A DNA stretch of 64,000 bases from Pseudomonas petrae (GCF_021728295.1 NZ_JAKJXE010000001.1:248001-312000); one strand, 5' to 3'. Shown: positions 42,470 through 52,081, numbered from the stretch's first letter. Translations and numbers: made by a program. Notes: generated from the sequence alone by a model not told the origin.

Positions 42470-43666
42470 ATGCATTTCTCACAGATTCAGCGCGTACCGG
42501 ACGATCCCATCCTGGGCCTGATTCAGGCCTACGCCAAAGACCCGAATCCGAACAAGTTCGACCTGGGCGTGGGCGTCTATAAAGATGCGCAGGGCCTGAC
42601 CACCATCCCCCGCGCGGTGAAAATCGCCGAGCAGCGGCTGGTCGACTCGCAGCCCACCAAGAGTTACATCGGTGGCCATGGCGAACCGCGTTTCGGCACG
42701 CTGATCTGTGAGCTGGTCATGGGTGCCGATTCTCCACTGATTGCGAGTAAACGCGTCGGCGCCACCCAGACACCCGGCGGCACCGGGGCACTGCGGTTGA
42801 GCGCAGACTTCATCGCCAATTGCCTGCCCGGCAAGGGCATCTGGCTGAGCGATCCGACTTGGCCCATTCACGAAACCATCTACGCCGCGGCGGGCCTGAA
42901 GGTCAGTCACTACCCCTACGTGGCCAGCGACAACACGCTCAACGTGCAGGCCATGCTGGAGACGTTGAAGACCGTTCCCGAGGGCGACGTCGTGCTGCTG
43001 CATGCGTGCTGCCACAACCCGACCGGGTTCGACCTGTCCCATGATGACTGGCACGCAGTGCTGGAAATCGTCAAGCAACGCAACCTGCTGCCGCTGATAG
43101 ACTTCGCGTATCAGGGTTTTGGCGACGGTCTTGAAGAGGACGCCTGGGCGGTTCGCCTGTTTGCCGGCGAGCTGCCTGAGCTGCTGATCACCAGCTCCTG
43201 CTCGAAAAACTTCGGCCTGTACCGCGAGCGCACCGGCGCGTTGCTGGTCTGCGCTGACACCACCGAGAAGCTGATGGATGTGCGCAGTCAGCTGTCCGCG
43301 ACTGCCCGCAATCTGTGGTCGAACCCGCCGGATCATGGTGCCGCCGTAGTGGCCGAGATTCTGGGCGATCCTGAATTGAAAGCCCTGTGGGCTGAGGAAG
43401 TCGAAGAGATGCGTAGCCGCATTGCGCAACTGCGGGTCGGGCTGGTCGAGGCACTGACACCGCTGGGTCTGGGTGAGCGTTTCGCCCATATCGGCGTGCA
43501 GCGCGGCATGTTTTCCTACACCGGCATGAACGACGACCAAGTGGCGCGGCTGCGGAACGACCACAGCGTGTACATGGTGGCGGCGGGTCGGGCCAACGTC
43601 GCGGGGATCGACGCCATGCGGCTGGATGAACTGGCAGCGGCGTTTGCAGCGGTTTGCAAGGGCTGA
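42470..43666 (+). CDS. phhC: Aromatic amino acid aminotransferase
   Basis: PLP-dependent transamination of tyrosine and phenylalanine, feeding the homogentisate route. The 398-residue class I aminotransferase has TPGGTGALRLSADFI, HACCHNPTGFDLSHDDWHAV, PLIDFAYQGFGDGLEED, the PLP lysine in TSSCSKNFGLYRERTGALLV and the substrate Arg in AAGRANVAGID. It starts 1 bp after phhB. It completes the operon phhABC. Confidence 0.95.
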   Translation: MHFSQIQRVPDDPILGLIQAYAKDPNPNKFDLGVGVYKDAQGLTTIPRAVKIAEQRLVDSQPTKSYIGGHGEPRFGTLICELVMGADSPLIASKRVGATQTPGGTGALRLSADFIANCLPGKGIWLSDPTWPIHETIYAAAGLKVSHYPYVASDNTLNVQAMLETLKTVPEGDVVLLHACCHNPTGFDLSHDDWHAVLEIVKQRNLLPLIDFAYQGFGDGLEEDAWAVRLFAGELPELLITSSCSKNFGLYRERTGALLVCADTTEKLMDVRSQLSATARNLWSNPPDHGAAVVAEILGDPELKALWAEEVEEMRSRIAQLRVGLVEALTPLGLGERFAHIGVQRGMFSYTGMNDDQVARLRNDHSVYMVAAGRANVAGIDAMRLDELAAAFAAVCKG

Positions 43667-43846
43667 GGCGATCACCGATCCGACGCTTTTACAGGGCCGC
43701 GCGCATGTTGTAGGAACCCATCCTCACTACATGACCAGCGGCCCGCATTTAAAAGTCTGATTGTCATTTGTACTGCTGTATCCTCCCTGAGCGTCTTCGG
43801 ACGCGCTGTTCAATTCAGCCGCAACACACTTGTGAGGAGCGACGAT

Positions 43847-43984
43847 ATGCATGAAATCCCGAACTTCCCCTTCCCAAGCCAAACCCAGCAAAGCGCAGCA
43901 GCCCGCCAGGAACTCGGTCAGCCGATCGAGATGAAAGCCAGCGGTAAAAGCAACGACAGCAGCAAAGCCCAAAGCCCGCGCTGA
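43847..43984 (+). CDS. Very small hypothetical protein
   Basis: A 45-residue frame, MHEIPNFPFPSQTQQSAAAR to the C-terminal SSKAQSPR, with no cysteine, tryptophan or membrane segment. It has a strong ribosome binding site, AGGAG (43835-43839), seven bases before the ATG at 43847. A second overlapping frame of 27 codons starts at 43851 but is further from that site. I cannot assign a function. It lies alone between phhC and the MFS gene. Confidence 0.45.
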   Translation: MHEIPNFPFPSQTQQSAAARQELGQPIEMKASGKSNDSSKAQSPR

Positions 43985-44214
43985 AGGCTGATTTTTCAGC
44001 CCCTATGGAAGAGCGTCTTCAAGGTGTATTTCCATAAGGGCTGAATCATTCGCGACAGGCTTCACCTCTGCTTGACCCCGAACCCAGATCCACCCATCCG
44101 CTACTCCCATGAACCGCCGTGCCTCGCTATCATGTGCCCTCGCGCAGATTCAAGCGTCTACGCTTCAACCCGATTGACCCCTCGCTGCTCTTTTTCCGTC
44201 GTAACCGTGGATCT

Positions 44215-45435
44215 ATGCCCATGCCAGACGCTTCGAGCGCTGCCCCTCAACGTCCTATGGCTGTCACGCTGCAGGTTGTTTCCATCGTCCTTTTCACCTT
44301 CATCGGCTACCTGAACATCGGTATTCCGCTGGCCGTATTGCCCGGTTATGTGCACACCGACCTTGGCTTTGGCGCGGTGGCCGCCGGGCTGGTGATAAGC
44401 GTGCAATACCTTGCGACACTGCTCAGCCGCCCCTACGCCGGGCGCCTCATCGACACCCGAGGCCCGAAGAAAGCGGTGATCATCGGCCTGTTCGGCTGCG
44501 GGTTGAGCGGCGTGTTCATGCTCCTCGCCGATTGGTTCGACGCCTGGCCGATGGTCAGCCTGATCAGCTTGTTCGTGGGCCGGCTAGTGCTCGGCAGCGC
44601 GGAAAGCCTGGTCGGCTCTGGCTCGATCGGTTGGGGCATCGGTCGCGTCGGCGCCGCCAACACGGCAAAAGTGATTTCCTGGAACGGCATTGCCAGCTAT
44701 GGCGCGTTGGCCATCGGCGCGCCGGTGGGTGTGTTGCTGGTCAACGCGTTGGGCCTGTGGAGCATGGGCGTCAGCATCATGCTGCTGGCAGCGCTGGGGA
44801 TTTCCCTGGCCTGGAAGAAAACCCCGGCACCGCTGGTGCATGGCGAGCGCTTGCCCTTCCTTCACGTGCTCGGGCGCGTGCTGCCCCACGGCACCGGGCT
44901 GGCGCTGGGTTCGATCGGCTTCGGCACCATCGCCACCTTCATCACGCTGTATTACGCCAGCCACACCTGGCCGAATGCGGTGTTGTGCCTTAGCCTGTTC
45001 GGCGCCTGTTTCATCGGCGCACGCCTGCTGTTCGGCAACCTGATCAATCGCATCGGCGGCTTCCGCGTGGCGATTGCCTGCCTGTCAGTGGAGACGTTGG
45101 GGTTGCTGCTGCTATGGCTGGCGCCAAACCCGAATCTGGCATTGGCCGGTGCGGCGCTGACCGGCTTCGGCTTCTCGCTGGTGTTCCCGGCGCTCGGCGT
45201 TGAAGCGGTGAATCTGGTGCCGCCGGCCAGTCGCGGTGCGGCAGTGGGGGCTTATTCGCTGTTTATCGACCTGTCGCTGGGGATTACCGGGCCAGTGGCG
45301 GGCGCCGTAGCGGCAGGTTTCGGCTTTGCGTCGATCTTCCTGTTTGCCGCGCTGGCTTCACTGAGCGGCCTCGGGTTGAGCGTTTACCTGTACAAGCATG
45401 CGAAGACGATGCGGGAAAAGCCTGCTGCGCTGTGA
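44215..45435 (+). CDS. MFS transporter (YhhS-like)
   Basis: A 406-residue inner-membrane protein with about 12 hydrophobic helices. The family motif in loop 2-3, [20 protein letters not shown], marks the major facilitator superfamily. The segments [40 protein letters not shown] and [20 protein letters not shown] resemble the YhhS/YfcJ group of putative drug or arabinose-type exporters. The substrate is unknown. The ATG at 44215 or at 44221 could be used. A 20-bp hairpin, TGCTGCGC/GCGCAGCA (45473-45492), follows the gene. Confidence 0.9.
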   Translation: MPMPDASSAAPQRPMAVTLQVVSIVLFTFIGYLNIGIPLAVLPGYVHTDLGFGAVAAGLVISVQYLATLLSRPYAGRLIDTRGPKKAVIIGLFGCGLSGVFMLLADWFDAWPMVSLISLFVGRLVLGSAESLVGSGSIGWGIGRVGAANTAKVISWNGIASYGALAIGAPVGVLLVNALGLWSMGVSIMLLAALGISLAWKKTPAPLVHGERLPFLHVLGRVLPHGTGLALGSIGFGTIATFITLYYASHTWPNAVLCLSLFGACFIGARLLFGNLINRIGGFRVAIACLSVETLGLLLLWLAPNPNLALAGAALTGFGFSLVFPALGVEAVNLVPPASRGAAVGAYSLFIDLSLGITGPVAGAVAAGFGFASIFLFAALASLSGLGLSVYLYKHAKTMREKPAAL

Positions 45436-45589
45436 GGCTACATTGACTGCAGGGGATGCCCCGTCGTCCATGTGCTGCGCTGTCGCGCAGCAAACACAAT
45501 CCCTGTGGGAGTGACTGGGGTGGCGCTGCCACAGTTCATCTGTCGTCAGATGCATCTGCGGGGGTGTCATGTCTGACGAGGGCCGGCTT

Positions 45590-45888
45590 GCTGGCGAAAT
45601 GGATTGGGTCAGCAATATTTTGCGTTGTCTGGCCTGGCGCGTTCGCCAGCAAGTCGGCTCCTACAGTGGGCCGGCGTCAAACCCCGAGTCCGGGGTGGAT
45701 GCAAATCCGTAGGAGCCGGCTTGCTGGCGAAAGCGGGGGGTCTGTAACGGCAGTGTTGCCTGAACCGCCGCATTCGCGGGCAAGCGCGCTCCTACAGTGG
45801 GTCGGCGTCAACTCCCGGAGTCTGCAGTGTATGCAAATCCGTAGGAGCCGGCTTGCTGGCGAAAGCGGTGGGTCTGCAACGGCTACTG
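45590..45888. repeat. Mixed REP cluster with 131-bp tandem duplication
   Basis: At least five REP units from two families (CCGGCTTGCTGGCGAA and GCGGGCAAGCGCGCTCCTAC) lie here. A 131-bp block beginning CTACAGTGGG is repeated at 45661 and 45792, including GATGCAAATCCGTAGGAGCC or a near copy. Confidence 0.88.
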
Positions 45889-45911
45889 CCAGTTGATCGC
45901 GCAAGCGACAT

Positions 45912-46325
45912 TCAAAAATCGACCTTGCCCCGCCCTGCCTTGATCGACCCGCGCTTGGTCTTCGACTCCAGCCGGCGGGTCTTCGAGCCCAGGGTCGGCT
46001 TGGTCGGCCGGCGCTTTTTCTCGACCTTCCCCGCACTGATGATCAGCTCACTCAGGCGTTCCAGCGCATCGGCACGGTTCTGCTCCTGCGTCCTGTATTG
46101 CTGCGCCTTGATGACGAGCACGCCGTCGCTGGTGATGCGGCTGTCACGCAGCGCCAGCAGGCGTTCCTTGTAGAACGGCGGCAGCGACGAGGCGTTGATG
46201 TCGAAGCGCAGGTGCATGGCGCTGGACACCTTGTTGACGTTCTGACCACCGGCACCCTGCGCACGGATGGCGGTCAGCTCGACGTCGCTGTCCGGCAGAT
46301 GGATGTTGTTGGAAATGATCAGCAT
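45912..46325 (-). CDS. arfB: Alternative ribosome-rescue factor ArfB
   Basis: Codon-independent peptidyl-tRNA hydrolase that frees ribosomes stalled without a stop codon. The 137-residue product has the release-factor GGQ motif in [20 protein letters not shown] and the basic C-terminal tail ([20 protein letters not shown]) that enters the empty mRNA channel. Start [20 protein letters not shown] at 46325; the longer frame is not used. It follows aroP at close distance on the same strand. Confidence 0.95.
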   Translation of the reverse strand: MLIISNNIHLPDSDVELTAIRAQGAGGQNVNKVSSAMHLRFDINASSLPPFYKERLLALRDSRITSDGVLVIKAQQYRTQEQNRADALERLSELIISAGKVEKKRRPTKPTLGSKTRRLESKTKRGSIKAGRGKVDF

Positions 46326-46378
46326 GGCAATCTGTGTCCTGGTTTGAAGCCGCCGCGACGTCACCGGCGGCTCTCGCC

Positions 46379-47803
46379 TTATTTGATGATCGACGTACGC
46401 TGGGCCATCGACTCGCTGTTGGCCTGGCGCTTGTTCTTGATCACATAAAACACCCACATCGCCGCCAGCCAGACCGGGATCGCGTACACCGAAATCCGGA
46501 TGCCCGGAATCATCAGCATGATCCCCAGAATCAGCACCACAAACGCCAGACAGACATAGTTGCCGTACGGGTACCACAGCGCCTTGAACAGCGGCTGCTG
46601 GCCGACCCGGGCTAGGTGCTGGCGGAATTTGAGGTGCGAATAGCTGATCATCGCCCAGTTGATCACCAACGTGGCGACCACCAGCGACATCAACAGCTCA
46701 AGGGCGTTTTGCGGCATCAGGTAGTTGAGCAGCACGGCAATCAGCGTCACCGCCGCCGACACCAGAATCGCTCGCACCGGGACGCCCCGACTGTCGACCC
46801 GCGCCAGTGACTGCGGCGCATCGCCCTGCTCGGCCATGCCAAACAGCATGCGCGCGTTGCAATAGGTACCGCTGTTGTAGACCGAGAGTGCCGCCGTCAG
46901 CACGACGAAGTTAAGTATGTGCGCCGCCGTTGTGCTGCCCAGCATCGAGAACACATGCACGAACGGGCTGCCGCTGTAGGCATCGCCGGACGCATTGAGG
47001 TCAATCAGCAGAGCGTCCCACGGCGTCAGTGACAGCAGCACCACCAGCGAGCCAATGTAGAAAATCAGAATCCGGTAGATGACCTGGTTGATCGCCTTTG
47101 GAATGATGGTCCGCGGCTGGTCCGCTTCCGCGGCGGTGAAGCCGAGCATTTCCAGGCCGCCGAACGAGAACATGATGAACGCCAGCGCCATGACCAGGCC
47201 GCTTACGCCATGGGGGAAGAAGCCGCCCCGATCCCACAGATTGCTCACCGACGCTTGCGGGCCACCCTCGCCGCTCACCAGCAGATAACTGCCCAGGGCA
47301 ATCATCCCCAGAATCGCCACGACCTTGATGATCGCGAACCAGAATTCGGCCTCGCCAAAGACTTTTACGTTGGCCAGGTTGATGACGTTTATCATCACGA
47401 AGAACACGGCCGCCGAGGCCCACGCCGGGACTTCCGGCCACCAGTACTGGATGTATTTGCCGACGGCGGTCAGCTCGGACATGCCCACCAGAATGTACAG
47501 AACCCAGCAGTTCCAGCCCGACAGGAAACCGGCAAAGCCGCCCCAGTATTTGTGAGCGAAATGGCTGAACGACCCGGCCACCGGCTCTTCGACGATCATC
47601 TCGCCCAGCTGGCGCATGATCATGAAGGCGATGAAGCCGCAGACGGCGTAGCCAAGGATCATCGATGGGCCAGCGGACTTCAGCACCCCTGCCGAGCCCA
47701 GGAACAGACCCGTGCCAATCGCCCCGCCAAGGGCGATCAATTGGATATGGCGGTTCTTCAGACCACGCTTCAAGTCACCCGAATGGGACATGTTTTCACT
47801 CAT
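46379..47803 (-). CDS. aroP2: Aromatic amino acid permease
   Basis: Proton-driven uptake of aromatic amino acids across the inner membrane. The 474-residue product belongs to the APC amino acid permease family with 12 helices. It has the N-terminal motif [20 protein letters not shown] and [20 protein letters not shown]. It is nearly identical by eye to P. aeruginosa AroP2, which is also close to the phh genes. The ATG at 47803 ([10 protein letters not shown]) is preferred to a TTG two codons upstream. A GC hairpin (46348-46372) lies between its stop and arfB. Confidence 0.9.
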   Translation of the reverse strand: MSENMSHSGDLKRGLKNRHIQLIALGGAIGTGLFLGSAGVLKSAGPSMILGYAVCGFIAFMIMRQLGEMIVEEPVAGSFSHFAHKYWGGFAGFLSGWNCWVLYILVGMSELTAVGKYIQYWWPEVPAWASAAVFFVMINVINLANVKVFGEAEFWFAIIKVVAILGMIALGSYLLVSGEGGPQASVSNLWDRGGFFPHGVSGLVMALAFIMFSFGGLEMLGFTAAEADQPRTIIPKAINQVIYRILIFYIGSLVVLLSLTPWDALLIDLNASGDAYSGSPFVHVFSMLGSTTAAHILNFVVLTAALSVYNSGTYCNARMLFGMAEQGDAPQSLARVDSRGVPVRAILVSAAVTLIAVLLNYLMPQNALELLMSLVVATLVINWAMISYSHLKFRQHLARVGQQPLFKALWYPYGNYVCLAFVVLILGIMLMIPGIRISVYAIPVWLAAMWVFYVIKNKRQANSESMAQRTSIIK

Positions 47804-47985
47804 TGGCAAACCACCTTGGCGCGCTTGTCCGTGACGGAATCGAACCCGACGCGCTCATGACGCGGCGGAGGGAAACGGGGTGGGTAACCCCGAGGGGCAG
47901 GCGTCCATACGCCGGTGGATCACAGAAAAAACGGGCGCGCATTGTACACCGCTCACAGGGTATTTGGCGGCGAAGAATTCCCGGT

Positions 47986-48044
47986 AGTGGAACCGGCTTT
48001 AGCCGGGAAATGCACGGCAAGTGGGACCGGCTTCAGCCGGGAAG
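47986..48044. repeat. Two direct REP units
   Basis: AACCGGCTTTAGCCGGGAAA and GGGACCGGCTTCAGCCGGGA are in the same orientation, 29 bp apart, between the divergent aroP2 and the peptide gene. Confidence 0.85.
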
Positions 48045-48251
48045 CCGTTATCAACCCAACACCCGACACAATTCTGTCGCAAAAATAAATTCACCGAAAT
48101 CAAACGTCCTGCGACGTTGTTTTCGCTGCAAGTTTCGAAAAGTCCGGCGAAATGCCAGCATTTGCCGACTGATTTTTACTTTGCAACAGTCTGACTATTG
48201 CACTAGTTTTTTCAGTGCTTGCTGGCCACGAAGGTCAGTGTGCTTCCATGA

Positions 48252-48283
48252 CGAGGACCAAGGGCTCAGCCCTTTCGTCCTCG
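48252..48283 (+). promoter_or_regulatory. Leader hairpin of the 45-residue peptide gene
   Basis: CGAGGAC (48252-48258) pairs with GTCCTCG (48277-48283), and AGGGC pairs with GCCCT inside it around a TCA loop. It ends 40 bp before the peptide ATG. It may be a stabilising 5' structure or a regulatory element. Confidence 0.5.
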
Positions 48284-48322
48284 CTGCATTCGGCAAGTAC
48301 GTCATTCTCAGGAGATTCACCT

Positions 48323-48460
48323 ATGCAAACAGTTGAACTGGCTCTGGAAGAAGAACTGCAATTGGACGATTGGTTTGAAGCACCGACTCATGATGCCGCT
48401 GTGGAGATGATGCAAGCCGACGCCGTGGTGGCGTTTGGCACCGCGATGTGGCCGTTCTAA
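48323..48460 (+). CDS. 45-residue acidic peptide, candidate modified-peptide precursor
   Basis: The frame reads MQTVELALEEELQLDDWFEA, then PTHDAAVEMMQADAVVAF, and ends GTAMWPF. It is strongly acidic (nine Glu/Asp in the first 25 residues), without signal peptide, Lys, Arg or Cys, and closes with a short hydrophobic G-T-A-M-W-P-F tail. The ribosome binding site AGGAG lies nine bases before the ATG. The composition, length and place before a single enzyme-like gene, with a terminator-like hairpin between, are those of RiPP precursors (leader plus short C-terminal core). I do not recognise the family. An alternative is a regulatory or small structural peptide. Confidence 0.7.
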   Translation: MQTVELALEEELQLDDWFEAPTHDAAVEMMQADAVVAFGTAMWPF

Positions 48461-48470
48461 AGCAGCTGAA

Positions 48471-48506
48471 GGGCGAATGCGGCTAACGCGTTCGCCCTCT
48501 TGTTTT
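48471..48506 (+). terminator. Attenuator-like terminator between peptide and M29-like genes
   Basis: GGGCGAA (48471-48477) pairs with TTCGCCC (48491-48497), with GCG/CGC extending it above a mismatch, followed by TCTTGTTTT. Partial read-through would give more peptide than enzyme message. Confidence 0.75.
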
Positions 48507-48530
48507 AAGCATTTGGAGCGGAGCGCACCC

Positions 48531-49499
48531 ATGGACAACAACAGCGCCATCGAACACTTCCTGTATTACCTGCAACACCACCCCGCCGTCACTGGCATGA
48601 ACACTCCCCAAGTACTACTGGCTCACACCCCGGAATACCGCAGCATCGTCGACGGCATTATCGAAAGCTCGACGGCGCGGGATTTTTTTCGGTTCAGCAC
48701 ACTGCCGCTGGACAGTTCCCCTATTGGCGAACTGGCAGAAGCCATCACCGATTCCGATCTTTTCGTCCTGTTTTACGACGCCTCTACGCTGCCCAATCCT
48801 CGCGCGGAAGGGCCGCCGTTCATTCGTCAGTTGCAGGAGGTGATGTCGGCGCAGTGGAAGAAATCCCTGCTGTTCAAAGATTACGGCGACTATTTCTACG
48901 ACACGTTCAGCGTTCAGCCCGAGCGCATCGCGCAGCTGAATGCGGCGCTGATCGACACCATGAACCAAGGCGAGACCCTCAGCTTCAGCGACGATCACGG
49001 CTCCTACATCGAGGCTCCGCTGCGCGAGCTGAAGAAGTGGACCAACATCAACGGCGTCGGCAACTACGACCTGGCACCCGGTGAGATCGCCACCCACAGC
49101 GAATCCATCAACGGCCATGTGCGGTTTCTCGGCACGTTTCTCAGCACCATCCCTTTCGCGCGCAAGTACGGGATCATCGAGTCGCCACTGGATTTATGGA
49201 TCGAGAACTCTGTCGTGACCCGCATTGCCACCGACGTACCGGGGCTGGAGCACGACTTCAATAAATACCTGGACGCCAATCCCTCGAACCGGCGCATCGA
49301 AGAACTGGGGATCGGCACCAACGAAGGCGTCAGTCAGCTGTACGCGCGTAACGCAGGTTTCGAAGAGCGCCACTGCGGGCTGCATCTGGGACTGGGCGGC
49401 GGTGCCAAGGGCAGCCATCACATGGACCTGATTTTCAACAGCGGATCACTGGCCGTGGACAAGCGCGTGGTGTTCGACGGGACTGCCTACGTCGTCTGA
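48531..49499 (+). CDS. M29-like (aminopeptidase T fold) metalloprotein
   Basis: A 322-residue cytoplasmic protein. The C-terminal half resembles peptidase family M29 (AmpS/aminopeptidase T). GEIATHSES holds the first Glu position, RRIEELGIGTNEGVSQLY the second, and the His-rich end CGLHLGLGGGAKGSHHMDLI supplies the His and Asp metal positions. The N-terminal half (MDNNSAIEHFLYYLQHHPAV onward) is family-divergent, and the protein is shorter than the usual 370-410 residues. It could process the upstream peptide or act as a non-proteolytic modifying enzyme. Start at 48531 after GGAGCGGAG. A bidirectional terminator follows, so the unit has only two genes. Confidence 0.7.
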   Translation: MDNNSAIEHFLYYLQHHPAVTGMNTPQVLLAHTPEYRSIVDGIIESSTARDFFRFSTLPLDSSPIGELAEAITDSDLFVLFYDASTLPNPRAEGPPFIRQLQEVMSAQWKKSLLFKDYGDYFYDTFSVQPERIAQLNAALIDTMNQGETLSFSDDHGSYIEAPLRELKKWTNINGVGNYDLAPGEIATHSESINGHVRFLGTFLSTIPFARKYGIIESPLDLWIENSVVTRIATDVPGLEHDFNKYLDANPSNRRIEELGIGTNEGVSQLYARNAGFEERHCGLHLGLGGGAKGSHHMDLIFNSGSLAVDKRVVFDGTAYVV

Positions 49500-49520
49500 C
49501 TCCTGGGCTAGGCGCGCATA

Positions 49521-49552
49521 AAAAAACGCCAGTCTCTCGACTGGCGTTTTTC
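49521..49552. terminator. Bidirectional terminator
   Basis: AACGCCAGT/ACTGGCGTT (49525-49533 and 49540-49548), loop CTCTCG, with A-run and T-run on either side. It serves the converging M29-like and rluB genes. Confidence 0.92.
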
Positions 49553-49585
49553 ATTTCAGACCGCTGTCAGTGTTTCACAACGGTA

Positions 49586-50833
49586 TTACTCAGGCTTGCG
49601 ACGACCGAAGCCCGGACGCTGACCGGTGCCGCTTGGCGGGCCGCGGCGTTTGCCGGACGGGGTCTTGTCGTCCACCAGGCCGATGCCGGGACGCGAAGGC
49701 TTCGGCTTGGCAGGACGCTTGTTCATGTCGCTCGGACGTTCCGCCACCGGCGTGCCGCGACCACTTTCGCTGCGGGCGCTGTCGCCACGTGGATTGCCGC
49801 CACGCGCAGTGTCGCCACGGCCACCGATGGCCGGACGCGGGGTGCGCGCCGGACGACCGTTTTCCGCAGGCTTGCGCGCCGGGCGCTCGCCATCAGCCAG
49901 ACGCGGCTCGCGGGCCGGACGATCCGGGGACACCGCATCCTTGGCCGGACGAACCTGACGGACACGCTCGCCCTTGCCCAACGGACGGGACGACTGGCGC
50001 TGCAAACGCTCCAGCTTGTCCTTGGTCTTGGCATTCATCTGCGGCATCGCGACCGGCGTCAGGCCGACCTCGGCGCTGAGGATGTCGACTTCCTGCTGAC
50101 TCATTTCGCGCCAGCGACCCATCGGCAGATCGGAATTGAGGAACACCGGACCGAAACGCACGCGCTTCAGGCGGCTGACCACCAACCCCTGGGATTCCCA
50201 CAACCGGCGAACTTCACGGTTGCGGCCTTCCATGACCACGCAGTGGTACCAGTGGTTGAAGCCTTCGCCACCCGGCGCCTGCTGGATGTCGGTGAAACGT
50301 GCCGGGCCGTCTTCCAACACCACGCCAGCCTTCAGGCGCGCCAGCATGTCGTCATCGACTTCGCCACGGACGCGCACGGCGTACTCGCGGTCCATTTCGA
50401 ACGAGGGGTGCATCAGGCGGTTCGCCAGTTCGCCGTCGGTGGTGAACATCAGCAAGCCGGTGGTGTTGATGTCCAGACGACCGATGTTGATCCAGCGGCC
50501 TTCTTTGGGGCGCGGCAGGCGATCAAAGACGGTCGGACGGCCTTCAGGGTCGTCACGGGTGCAGATTTCACCGTCTGGCTTGTTGTACATGACGACGCGG
50601 CGAACGGTTTCGGCGGCTTCTTCGCGTCGGATCACGCGACCGTCGACCGTAATGGCGTCATGCAGATCGACGCGCTGACCCAGAGTGGCCTGAACGCCGT
50701 TGACCTTGATGCGGCCTTCGCCGATCCAGGCTTCAACGTCGCGACGGGAACCGACGCCAATGCGCGCCAGGACCTTCTGCAGTTTTTCGCCTGCTGGGCC
50801 GATCTCTTTGTCTTGCTTGTCTTGTTCACTCAT
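49586..50833 (-). CDS. rluB: 23S rRNA pseudouridine(2605) synthase RluB
   Basis: Isomerises U2605 of 23S rRNA. The 415-residue product has an N-terminal S4 RNA-binding domain (LQKVLARIGVGSRRDVEAWI), the catalytic domain with the active-site Asp in WINIGRLDINTTGLLMFTTD, and the conserved GRNREVRRLWESQG. A disordered C-terminal tail of about 140 residues is rich in Arg, Pro and Gly, longer than in Escherichia coli. It is downstream of scpB and the DUF1289 gene on the same strand. Confidence 0.95.
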   Translation of the reverse strand: MSEQDKQDKEIGPAGEKLQKVLARIGVGSRRDVEAWIGEGRIKVNGVQATLGQRVDLHDAITVDGRVIRREEAAETVRRVVMYNKPDGEICTRDDPEGRPTVFDRLPRPKEGRWINIGRLDINTTGLLMFTTDGELANRLMHPSFEMDREYAVRVRGEVDDDMLARLKAGVVLEDGPARFTDIQQAPGGEGFNHWYHCVVMEGRNREVRRLWESQGLVVSRLKRVRFGPVFLNSDLPMGRWREMSQQEVDILSAEVGLTPVAMPQMNAKTKDKLERLQRQSSRPLGKGERVRQVRPAKDAVSPDRPAREPRLADGERPARKPAENGRPARTPRPAIGGRGDTARGGNPRGDSARSESGRGTPVAERPSDMNKRPAKPKPSRPGIGLVDDKTPSGKRRGPPSGTGQRPGFGRRKPE

Positions 50834-51046
50834 CTGGGCACCTCCCGGTGTGTCGAATCAGGGCATGCGCGAGTGGGCATGGCCTGTGGCCCGGCTCTCT
50901 GGACGAAAGCGGCTCCGGATCAGAACAACTCTGAAGCGGAACGGGCGGAAAACTGAAATCCCTGGCGCGTGTGGATCGCCAAAAGGTCGCGAATCATACG
51001 CGCCTGAGGCGCGTTGCGCATCAGAGACTAGATGAAAAAATCAGGC

Positions 51047-51235
51047 TTACTTCTTTTTCCGCCGACTGGCGCCCTTGAGTTTGATCAACCGCAGGGCCGA
51101 CTCGGCGAGCACCGAGCGCTTTTCGTCCTTCTCCATCTTCTTCCAGGATTTAATCTCGCGCTTGCTGCGACCGCAACCGAGGCAAATCTCTTCGTCGAAC
51201 TTGCAGAGGCTGATGCAGGGATTCTTGGTGCTCAT
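51047..51235 (-). CDS. DUF1289 protein
   Basis: A 62-residue protein with the family's cysteine motif (NPCISLCKFDEEICLGCGRS), which probably binds a metal or iron-sulphur centre, followed by a helix REIKSWKKMEKDEKRSVL and a basic tail. Function unknown. It lies 54 bp after scpB and may be co-transcribed with scpAB. Confidence 0.9.
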   Translation of the reverse strand: MSTKNPCISLCKFDEEICLGCGRSKREIKSWKKMEKDEKRSVLAESALRLIKLKGASRRKKK

Positions 51236-51289
51236 GGGTTCGCCTGAGTGAGGAATTGGGCGCTGTGCATCTTCCTGCCACAGCGATCG

Positions 51290-52081
51290 TCACCGCGGAT
51301 CTTCATCGTCCTGCGGCGGCTCTTCCAATTCAGACTCTATATCGGCCTCATCGAGCAATAAATCGTCGAAGTCTATTTTCAGGCCCTGCTCCATGGTATC
51401 CAGCTCGGCCAGCAGGCTGCGGAAACTGGTCTCATCCCGAGGCGCTTCAGGCTCTGCGTCGGCATCGAGCGACAGGCTGGCGTCGGCCAACGCCTGCAGA
51501 TGCGCAGGCACAGGCGCGTCGTCGAATTCCAGCACCGGCTCGGTTTCCATCTCGCGCAAGTCGGCCAGCGGTGGCAGCTCGTCGAGGTTCTTCAGGTTGA
51601 AGTGGTCAAGAAAGGCTTTGGTGGTGGCGAACATCGCTGGCTTGCCGGGCACGTCGCGGTAGCCGACGATCCTGATCCATTCGCGCTCCATCAGGGTCTT
51701 GACGATGTTGCTGTTGACCGCAACGCCGCGCACGTCCTCGATCTCGCCCCGGGTAATGGGCTGGCGATACGCGATCAGCGCCATGGTTTCCAGCAGCGCC
51801 CGCGAATAACGCTGCGGTCGTTCTTCCCACAGGCGCCCGACCCAGGGCGCGAACTTCTCACGGATCTGCAGGCGATAGCCGGTGGCGACTTCTTTCAGTT
51901 CAAAGGCGCGGTTGTCGCAGGATTTACCCAGCAACGTCAGCGCCTTTTTGAACACCGGAGGTTCGGGCCGTTCGCCCTCTTCGAACAGCTCGTAGAGACG
52001 CTCCAGGGACTGCGGTTTTCCGGAGGCGAGCAGAAACGCTTCGAGCAACGGCGCCAGATCGCGGGGTTCATTAAGGTTCAT
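51290..52081 (-). CDS. scpB: Segregation and condensation protein B
   Basis: Winged-helix subunit of the SMC-ScpAB condensin that compacts the chromosome. The 263-residue product has two winged-helix domains, with RALLETMALIAYRQPITRGE and MEREWIRIVGYRDVPGKPAM. The C-terminal 80 residues are an acidic, poorly conserved extension ending PPQDDEDPR. It starts 17 bp after scpA. Confidence 0.95.
   Translation of the reverse strand: MNLNEPRDLAPLLEAFLLASGKPQSLERLYELFEEGERPEPPVFKKALTLLGKSCDNRAFELKEVATGYRLQIREKFAPWVGRLWEERPQRYSRALLETMALIAYRQPITRGEIEDVRGVAVNSNIVKTLMEREWIRIVGYRDVPGKPAMFATTKAFLDHFNLKNLDELPPLADLREMETEPVLEFDDAPVPAHLQALADASLSLDADAEPEAPRDETSFRSLLAELDTMEQGLKIDFDDLLLDEADIESELEEPPQDDEDPR

Noticed and set aside
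46348..46372. GC-rich hairpin between aroP2 and arfB as a terminator
   Set aside because: An 8-bp stem is present but no U-tract follows, so termination is not supported.
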